From positions 1-12,060 of the forward strand of contig CALIBA010000349.1 in assembly GCA_938045435.1 (NCBI GenBank): a stretch of DNA of 12,060 nt. Reading direction: 5' to 3'. Under the pieces are notes generated by a model. The model worked only from the letters and a program-made list of their open reading frames with translations, made no database searches and was not told where the DNA came from. This DNA comes from an uncultured Selenomonas sp. GTDB taxonomy: Bacteria > Bacillota > Negativicutes > Selenomonadales > Selenomonadaceae. The position numbers and the translations under genes are program-made. Below are positions 6,747-12,060 of the stretch, piece by piece. How positions within the stretch are numbered: the stretch's first letter is position 1; the number at the start of each line of letters is the position of its first letter.

Positions 6747-7487
6747 CTATTCCTCCTCATTCATCCGTGCAAGATAGCCACGCATACGAATGATCGCCTT
6801 TGTATGCAGCTGCGATATGCGTGCTTCCGAAAGATGCAGAATTGCAGCGATCTCTTTGAGCGTCATCTCATCATAGTAATACAGAGCGACGACAATGCGT
6901 TCCTTCTCCGGGAGCTTTTCAATCGCTGCGGCAAGAGTCTCTTTGACTTCAACCCATTCAGCATGTTCCACCGGGCCTTCCTCAAGGGAAGACGGTGTGT
7001 CCATGCGCAGATATTCCTCTAATGGAATAATGGTTGCTGCACTGACCTGCCCTTCCAGACGGTGCAGTTCTTCAATCGACAGATCAAGCTCTGCAGCAAG
7101 TTCTTGGTCTGTTGCTGCACGGCCCAATTCTCCCTCTAAATGCGCAACCACTTTTTCATATTTTTTGATATTCTGGCGAACACTGACCGGGATCCAGTCC
7201 TTTGCCCGAAGATGATCGAGCATGGCGCCGCGTACACGGACACCAGCATAGGTCTCAAATTTGTTGCCCCGATCCAGTTCATAGCGTTCAATTGCGTCGA
7301 GAAGGCCAAAAAAGCCACTGCTGAGCAGATCTTCGCGATCGACATGCTGTGGCAAACTGATCGCAATACGACCGGCAACGAGACGGACAAGTGGAAGATA
7401 ATACTCGGCGATACGATTGCGCACTGCAACGGTCTTCTTCGTCTGATAGGACTGCCACAGTGTGTCAATATCCTCCTGTGCTATCAT
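6747..7487 (-). CDS. fliA: RNA polymerase sigma-28 (FliA/SigD/WhiG family)
   Basis: This sigma factor directs RNA polymerase to late flagellar and chemotaxis promoters. It has 246 residues, the normal length. Region 2 (about 33-104) includes VDREDLLSSGFFGLLDAIER, the core-binding segment, and GNKFETYAGVRVRGAMLDHL plus DWIPVSVRQ, typical of the FliA/WhiG group. Region 3 spans about 105-160. Region 4 (about 190-238) carries KLPEKERIVVALYYYDEMTL and the recognition helix LSEARISQLHTKAI. GGGAGGAGG lies 6 bases before the ATG at 7487. It comes 41 bases after a two-span membrane protein gene and precedes fapA, as expected in Firmicute flagellar operons. No FlgM anti-sigma gene lies in the window. 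FliA may regulate its own operon through a candidate site at 7978-8004. Confidence 0.97.
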   Translation of the reverse strand: MIAQEDIDTLWQSYQTKKTVAVRNRIAEYYLPLVRLVAGRIAISLPQHVDREDLLSSGFFGLLDAIERYELDRGNKFETYAGVRVRGAMLDHLRAKDWIPVSVRQNIKKYEKVVAHLEGELGRAATDQELAAELDLSIEELHRLEGQVSAATIIPLEEYLRMDTPSSLEEGPVEHAEWVEVKETLAAAIEKLPEKERIVVALYYYDEMTLKEIAAILHLSEARISQLHTKAIIRMRGYLARMNEEE

Positions 7488-7528
7488 CTACTGCCTCCTC
7501 CCATCGAGACGATGCTCCCCTCCCCGCC

Positions 7529-7951
7529 TCACGCTGGTGCAGGCGTCCCCTCTCCAGACGACGTCCCAACAGTGCGTTCTTCGGGTGGTACTATCATATG
7601 CACCAAAGTCTCTTCAGCAAGGGGCTGAAAACTATCACGTGCGGCAAATTGTTCCGGCGTTCCGGTATCTTTTGCATCTACATCGTCAAAGTCCACATCT
7701 TCTGCATCGTACAGGATCTTTTGCAGATCTGCCATGCGCTGTTCTGCATCCTTGTCAAAAGCAGCCCATCCCTTTGCCTCGAGGACATAAGTGACAAGAA
7801 ACGTGAGCAGCCCCGCAGCAATAAAAGCTATCAGACTACGCAGAAACACAGTTGATATACGCGCATCACCAAAAAGACCAACAAGCAGTACAATCAATGC
7901 CGCAATCACGGAAAATACAAGCGCCATCCCCAACTTAAACAAATGTCTCAC
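7529..7951 (-). CDS. Hypothetical two-span membrane protein upstream of fliA
   Basis: This 140-residue protein is not recognised. Two hydrophobic segments (about residues 5-28 and 34-58) are joined by a very short loop (GDARIST), so it is a membrane hairpin with both ends probably in the cytoplasm. A soluble, acidic tail of about 80 residues follows, with an Asp-rich patch (YDAEDVDFDDVDAKD), and ends in a Gly/Pro/Ala-rich stretch. The start used is the GTG at 7951 with GGGAG 3 bases before it; this spacing is tight, and an ATG at 7927 or a TTG at 7942 are alternatives. It lies 73 bases after the CheA-like gene and 41 before fliA. The position suggests a motility role, but nothing in the sequence assigns one. 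Confidence 0.7.
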   Translation of the reverse strand: MRHLFKLGMALVFSVIAALIVLLVGLFGDARISTVFLRSLIAFIAAGLLTFLVTYVLEAKGWAAFDKDAEQRMADLQKILYDAEDVDFDDVDAKDTGTPEQFAARDSFQPLAEETLVHMIVPPEERTVGTSSGEGTPAPA

Positions 7952-7977
7952 CCGCTCCCTAAGGAAATATCAAAAAT

Positions 7978-8004
7978 AAATCGGTATTCCCTAACTCATT
8001 TCTA
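7978..8004 (-). promoter_or_regulatory. Candidate sigma-28 (sigma-D) promoter
   Basis: On the minus strand TAGA (8004-8001), a 16-base spacer and CCGATTT (7984-7978) resemble the B. subtilis sigma-D consensus TAAA-N14-16-CCGATAT: three of four and six of seven bases agree. Transcription would start near 7971, about 20 bases before the GTG of the two-span protein gene. This is a chance-level possibility that needs a mapped transcription start. Confidence 0.35.
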
Positions 8005-8024
8005 TCTTCTCTGCCCTGCATTCA

Positions 8025-9119
8025 TCACGCACTCACCAAGTCCGCAGCATATGGAAGCCGTATCTTGAATGATACGCCTCTGTCAAGGTGTGTTTCAATA
8101 GCAAGCTGTCCAGAAAGTGCCGTGATCTTTTTATATATGGCATCCATACCAACACCACGCCCAGAAAGCTCTGTCACCTCACTTGCCGTCGTAAATCCAG
8201 GCAAAGCAATGAGCCAAAGAACCTGCGCCTCACTGAGATGCTGTACTTGTGCATATGTGAGCAGCCCTTGCTCCACTACCTGACGACGAATCACCCCAGT
8301 ATCAATCCCCGCACCATCGTCTGTAAGAATGATAAAAAGATGATCCTCCTCACAGTGTGCAAAAATCCCAATCTCTCCCATGCGGGGCTTCCCTTTTGCA
8401 ATACGCTCATGCGGAAATTCTATCCCATGCGCAAGCGCGTTGCGCAAAAGATGTATTATTGGTTCAGTGAGAGCGGCGATTTGTGCATATTCAAGTTCAA
8501 TATCCCCTCCCTCAATCGTCAGTCGCGCCTCCTTGCCAAGAGCTCTTGCAGTTTCACTGATCATTTGAGCACATTGATTGAATAGGATATGCAGAGGAAC
8601 TCTCCGATGTAAAAATCCCTCTTTAAGAACATCGGAATCCTGCCCATAAAGCTTAACTGCTTTATGGGCAGAGATTTGACTTGTCTCCTCCTGCCCCTTA
8701 TATTCAAAGCACACGGAACGAACTGCCGCTACGAGTGTTGTGGCACAATCAGAATTCGAGGCGCCACGCCCCCCGGAGCCAATATCATCCAACATCTGTC
8801 CAAGGATGACACCAGAGCAAGTAAGCAGCTCCAAAAACTCTGCTGTGATCACGCGCTTTCCTTTGCGCATGAGATCGAGCGCATCTTCCATTTCATGGGT
8901 TAAACGCGCCATGTCAGCAAAGCCCATTGTGGCTGCCATTCCTTTAATCGTATGTATATTGCGAAAAACTTCTTGAAGCGCCGCTTGTTCTTCTTTATTT
9001 TCGGCCAAATGTGTGAGATGTTCGCGGAAGGACTGCAAATGCTCATAGGATTCACTCAGAAATATCTCCCGATAGCGGCGATTCATGGACAGCTCTGTCA
9101 TTTCCTGATATGCCTCCAC
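8025..9119 (-). CDS. Minimal CheA-like histidine kinase (Hpt plus ATPase only)
   Basis: The protein starts with a P1/Hpt domain (about 10-110) whose HTIKGMAATMGF motif holds the phosphorylated His (His56). The CheA-type ATPase lies at about 170-360: N-box HLLRNALAHGIE, G1 DDGAGID, F-box PGFTT, G2 SGRGVGMD, and the closing beta strand GVSFKIRLP. In CheA the N-box usually reads DHGIE; here the Asp is Ala. The P2 response-regulator domain, the P3 dimerisation hairpin and the P5 CheW-like domain are all missing, so 364 residues replace the usual 650 or so. The start chosen is GTG 9119, with a perfect GGAGGTGA 7 bases upstream; ATG 9140 is in frame but poorly placed. No cheW, cheY or receptor gene is in the window. 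It should phosphorylate a response regulator, but may not work in receptor arrays. Confidence 0.88.
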   Translation of the reverse strand: MEAYQEMTELSMNRRYREIFLSESYEHLQSFREHLTHLAENKEEQAALQEVFRNIHTIKGMAATMGFADMARLTHEMEDALDLMRKGKRVITAEFLELLTCSGVILGQMLDDIGSGGRGASNSDCATTLVAAVRSVCFEYKGQEETSQISAHKAVKLYGQDSDVLKEGFLHRRVPLHILFNQCAQMISETARALGKEARLTIEGGDIELEYAQIAALTEPIIHLLRNALAHGIEFPHERIAKGKPRMGEIGIFAHCEEDHLFIILTDDGAGIDTGVIRRQVVEQGLLTYAQVQHLSEAQVLWLIALPGFTTASEVTELSGRGVGMDAIYKKITALSGQLAIETHLDRGVSFKIRLPYAADLVSA

Positions 9120-9155
9120 TGCATAGTCACCTCCGCGCATATCTCTGCCATCCTC

Positions 9156-9902
9156 TTAAAAAGAACGGCGTCTCCGTCGATGTGCCGTCATCGCAGATGA
9201 ACAGTTGAGACGCCCCAGCTCTCGGAATTGCAGTTGAAATAAATAACGAATGATTTGTTCTTGAACATCACGTGTAATATCTTGGAATTTCGTGCCAATA
9301 TGGAAAATAGATCTTTTTTCTCCTTGATAAACGCATGTTGACCGCATTACTTCTGCTCGAAGGTCAAGGGTACCAATCTCTGGCAAGTTATCAAGCTTAA
9401 GCAGTGTGGTCATCCCGCGCGCAATCTCATTCGTCCATACGAACGCGAGGCCATCGGCACTGAGATCGATCGCGGGAACAAGCGACCTCACTTGGTAGAG
9501 TGCAGGTTTCTCCTCCTTCTTTTCATCTACAAGCTGTACCCCTACATTGAAATCTACTTTAACACGGAACATTCCGCGCTTTTGAAATTTTTCCGCAGAT
9601 TGCGGCAACGCGAGATGGAGCACCGGAACCCGTCCTTGATACCAGCTATGCTTATAATGCACTGTGAGAAATCTATAATGGCAGTCATCTCCTGCCGCAT
9701 GTACATAAATATTCTCTCCTTCGTGCGGAATGACAGGAGCACCATTCTCATCAAACGGCAGAGCGACGATGAGCTCATCATCGACCATATCCTCTATACG
9801 GCTCGCATACCCCAAAGGATGCGATGCGTCATGTTCGAGAAAAATCTCCAACCGCTGCCCAACTGTCAATACGTTCTTTGCCCATATTGCTCCAGGCTTC
9901 AT
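9156..9902 (-). CDS. YcgR-like flagellar brake, PilZ domain (c-di-GMP receptor)
   Basis: YcgR-type proteins bind cyclic-di-GMP and slow or stop the flagellar motor (YcgR in Escherichia coli, MotI/YpfA in B. subtilis). The 248 residues hold an N-terminal YcgR-like beta domain (about 10-100) and a PilZ domain (about 105-225). Both c-di-GMP motifs are visible: RxxxR (Arg109-Gly-Met-Phe-Arg113, in QKRGMFRV) and DxSxxG (Asp146 to Gly151, in AIDLSADGLAF). The end is an unusual basic tail (HRRRRRSF). The ATG at 9902 follows GAGG at 4 bases and AAGGAG at 10. It lies 25 bases after flhG and 36 before the CheA-like gene, so it is part of the same operon. Confidence 0.93.
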   Translation of the reverse strand: MKPGAIWAKNVLTVGQRLEIFLEHDASHPLGYASRIEDMVDDELIVALPFDENGAPVIPHEGENIYVHAAGDDCHYRFLTVHYKHSWYQGRVPVLHLALPQSAEKFQKRGMFRVKVDFNVGVQLVDEKKEEKPALYQVRSLVPAIDLSADGLAFVWTNEIARGMTTLLKLDNLPEIGTLDLRAEVMRSTCVYQGEKRSIFHIGTKFQDITRDVQEQIIRYLFQLQFRELGRLNCSSAMTAHRRRRRSF

Positions 9903-9927
9903 CTGTCCTCGTTCTCCTTACTCTCTA

Positions 9928-10848
9928 TCAAAACTTAAAAATCTGCTGCAGGAATCCCTTCCACCCGCGCTCTGTGCGCATCTCCGTTCTACCAACCAAT
10001 GATTTGGCAAGCGCTTCAATGCAGCGTGCAGCAGCACTCCGCGGTGCCGCCTTTATCAGCGGCATTTGTCTCCGTACCGCTCTTGTGACAGCTGCGTCTT
10101 CAAAGACATAGCCAAGACACTCCACTGGCATATGCAGGAACTTATCCGCTGCGCGTTGGAGTTTTGCAACAACCTCCGCGCTTTCCTGCTGATCGTAAAC
10201 ACGGTTGACAATCAGTCGAAGGTTCTTTCGCATGGCGTAAATACTGTATGCTTTCATAACAGCATAAGCGTCTGTCAGCGAGGTCGGTTCCGGTGTCGTA
10301 ATGAGAAGCACCTCATCGGCCGCGAGGATAAAATCCATCACGCTGCGCCCAAGACCTGCTCCTGTATCAACAAGGATCAGATTGGCATGTGCCGTACACT
10401 CCGAAAGTTTCTGCTGGAGCATCTCCTTTTCTGCCCGATCGTAATCAAGTGCCTTTTCAATGCCTGAGCCGCCGGAAATGTACTTGATGCCAAATGGTGT
10501 GTCAACAACGACATCTGCCAAACTAATGTCCGGACGAAGCAAATCGAGCATACTTCTGCGCGAAGCGATCCCAAGGAGAATGTCTATATTAGCCATGCCA
10601 AGATCCGCGTCAATAACAAGAACACGATAGCCGAGCTGTTCCAGCGCAATGGCGAGATTAACCGTGATATTGGTCTTTCCGACACCGCCCTTCCCGCTCG
10701 TAACGGCAATCACACGTGCACTTGCCCATGCTCCTGTACGGACAGCCGCCCGCTGCGCAGGCTGGATTGCAGCCTGTGCCTCGTTCCCTTTGGCGGAACT
10801 GTCTTCCGTACCGACCAGCTGGCGCAGCCGCGTCGCTTGATCCATCAT
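9928..10848 (-). CDS. flhG: FlhG (YlxH), MinD-like ATPase controlling flagellar number
   Basis: FlhG is a membrane-associated ATPase of the MinD/ParA family that controls the number and placement of flagella and stimulates the FlhF GTPase. The N-terminus (MDQATRLRQLV) is the conserved DQAxxLRxLV activator segment that inserts into the FlhF catalytic site. The ATPase core follows, with deviant Walker A SGKGGVGKT (about 51-59), switch I-like DADLGMANID and switch II DTGAGLG. An amphipathic C-terminal helix (GWKGFLQQIFKF) resembles the MinD membrane-targeting sequence. An ATG at 10854 overlaps the flhF stop (ATGA), but GAGGG sits 7 bases before the ATG at 10848, so that one is preferred. The overlap implies translational coupling to flhF. 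Confidence 0.95.
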   Translation of the reverse strand: MMDQATRLRQLVGTEDSSAKGNEAQAAIQPAQRAAVRTGAWASARVIAVTSGKGGVGKTNITVNLAIALEQLGYRVLVIDADLGMANIDILLGIASRRSMLDLLRPDISLADVVVDTPFGIKYISGGSGIEKALDYDRAEKEMLQQKLSECTAHANLILVDTGAGLGRSVMDFILAADEVLLITTPEPTSLTDAYAVMKAYSIYAMRKNLRLIVNRVYDQQESAEVVAKLQRAADKFLHMPVECLGYVFEDAAVTRAVRRQMPLIKAAPRSAAARCIEALAKSLVGRTEMRTERGWKGFLQQIFKF

Positions 10849-10850
10849 AT

Positions 10851-12060
10851 TCATTCCCTCAAAAGCATCTCTGCGAGGCGTTCTGCCGTCGCCGGAATAA
10901 TATCATCCGGTACACTCTGCCCATTGGACAAAAAGGAGAGCGGCAGCTCTTTATGTGCCAAGAGGTTCACCACCATGCCAATCGTGTTTGTCTCATCTGT
11001 TTTTGTAAAGATCACGCGATCGGGACTGCATTCCATAAAGAGGTCAATGATTTGAGCCGCATCCTGCTCTTTTGTCGTAGCACTGACAACCAGATGTTTT
11101 TCCATTTGGGAATGTGCCGAAAGCAGCGCACGCAGTTCTTCCATCTGAAACTCGTTGTGCTGGCTGCGTCCTGCCGTATCGACCAGGATAAAATCTTTGT
11201 CCTGATGACGCGCAAGCGCTTCTTTCAGATCCTCTGCCGAATACACAACTTCTACGGGAAGCCCTAGGATCTCAGCATACTTTTTCAGCTGCTCAATGGC
11301 AGAAATACGATAGGTATCTGCCGTAATCAAGGCTCCTTTTAGGTTCTGTTCCAGAACAAAAGTCGCGGCAACCTTGGCCAGCGTTGTTGTCTTGCCCACA
11401 CCTGTCGTTCCAATGAAAGCGACGATACGCGCCCCATTCTGAGCCGGAGCAAGACCATCCGTAAATGACATAACCTGCTTAAGATACCCCGCTAGCACCT
11501 CTACCGCACGCGGATCTGAGCGGTCGAGATTGACATCTGCAATGGAAACTTTGCCTGCCAGCTCCTCGCAAAGATCTTCACGGACGTATTGTCTGCGAAG
11601 CGCCTCTCGGATGGATACAAATGCCTTTGGCTGCTGTTTTTCCATGACAGACGCAAGCATGATCTTCATCTGCGTGAGTTCACTTTCAAGGCTGTGAACA
11701 CGTTTCGCAACGGTGTCCTCACCGCCTGCGGAAATGTCCGCTGCCACGCGCACCGTAAGAGCCGCATCCGGATCCTCTGCTCTGTTCGGCAACGCAGAGG
11801 CAGTCGGTGCAGATCTCGTTTGCTTGACAAGTGGCTTTTTCCGCACAGGCTTTAGCTCTGTGAGAAATCCGGCCTCCGTCGGCGGATAAGCCGGCACACC
11901 GGTAGATTCCGGTGTGTAGGCATCATACTCTGGAGGAAGCACACTTGCAGCAGGAACCGCAACAGCATTTTCCTGTCGAAGTGCCTCATTCATCCGATAC
12001 TGTTCGAGAACACTCGATGGAAGAATCGGTGCTGTCGGCGGTTTATACGTCGATGCGGGG
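10851..12060 (-). CDS. flhF: FlhF, SRP-type GTPase for flagellar placement (5' end beyond window)
   Basis: FlhF is the third signal-recognition-particle GTPase. It positions the flagellar basal body at the membrane and is regulated by FlhG. The reading frame is open to the right edge (upstream codons read ...VLEQYRMNEAL), so the ATG at 11993 is internal and the N-terminus is missing. Counting from that Met: a proline-rich B region (1-95), an N-domain-like helical part (about 96-185), then the NG GTPase core with G1 GTTGVGKTT (195-203), DTYRISAIEQL (226-236), G3 DTAGR (272-276), G4 TKTDE (330-334) and the closing GQSVPDD (358-364). All key GTPase motifs are intact. Its stop overlaps the flhG region by four bases. 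In Firmicutes flhA usually precedes it; that lies outside the window. Confidence 0.96.
   Translation of the reverse strand, partial: PASTYKPPTAPILPSSVLEQYRMNEALRQENAVAVPAASVLPPEYDAYTPESTGVPAYPPTEAGFLTELKPVRKKPLVKQTRSAPTASALPNRAEDPDAALTVRVAADISAGGEDTVAKRVHSLESELTQMKIMLASVMEKQQPKAFVSIREALRRQYVREDLCEELAGKVSIADVNLDRSDPRAVEVLAGYLKQVMSFTDGLAPAQNGARIVAFIGTTGVGKTTTLAKVAATFVLEQNLKGALITADTYRISAIEQLKKYAEILGLPVEVVYSAEDLKEALARHQDKDFILVDTAGRSQHNEFQMEELRALLSAHSQMEKHLVVSATTKEQDAAQIIDLFMECSPDRVIFTKTDETNTIGMVVNLLAHKELPLSFLSNGQSVPDDIIPATAERLAEMLLRE

Noticed and set aside
7952..8024. Remnant of a CheA P5 (CheW-like) domain after the CheA-like stop
   Set aside because: The 73 bases are too short and translate to nothing CheW-like in any frame, so recent truncation by a stop or frameshift is not supported.
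10716..11267. 183-codon open frame on the + strand
   Set aside because: It is antisense to flhG and flhF, whose GTPase and ATPase motifs are intact, and shows no protein-like pattern.

Overview
The window carries the tail end of a flagellar and chemotaxis gene block, read leftward from the right edge, followed by a tRNA gene, a membrane-organising nfeD-floA cluster and, on the opposite strand at the left edge, two genes unrelated to motility. Strong AGGAGG-type ribosome sites, a sigma-D-like fliA, the flhF-flhG pair, FapA and the nfeD-floA pairing all point to a flagellated Firmicute. The style of the proteins, including the M48 peptidase tail, fits a Selenomonas-like member of the Negativicutes. 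That assignment is inference from recall, not from a search.

Left edge, + strand (1-1407): the C-terminal part of an M48-type metallopeptidase, which appears broken by a +1 slip in a run of five C. It is followed by a G/C-rich hairpin, a possible promoter, and an orphan, arginine-rich membrane protein that I do not recognise. Two hairpins (1498-1569) separate these from the convergent minus-strand genes.

1588-3707, - strand: nfeD, floA and a small unknown single-span membrane protein form a tight operon. NfeD and FloA (flotillin-like) are scaffolds of ordered membrane microdomains. Immediately upstream lies tRNA-Pro(GGG) (3783-3859), with a consensus sigma-A promoter and a strong intrinsic terminator. 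Only about 30 bases separate the terminator from the nfeD start.

3894-12060, - strand: in transcription order, flhF (cut by the right edge), flhG, a YcgR-like PilZ protein, a minimal CheA-like histidine kinase, a two-span membrane protein, fliA (sigma-28/sigma-D), fapA, a small charged protein, and a membrane-anchored coiled-coil protein with an HTH-like tail. FlhF and FlhG set flagellar number and position. The PilZ protein probably links cyclic-di-GMP to the motor. FliA drives late flagellar and chemotaxis genes. FapA is tied to flagellar assembly. Gaps are short, so most of this is probably one operon. A candidate sigma-D promoter sits before the two-span protein and fliA, which would let FliA feed back on itself.

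The most interesting points are the CheA-like protein without P2, P3 and P5 domains; the membrane coiled-coil gene with no canonical start codon upstream of its transmembrane segment, in the same frame as its upstream neighbour and separated from it by one TAA; and the tRNA/terminator module wedged before nfeD. I saw no CRISPR array, insertion sequence, phage gene or evident new defence system.
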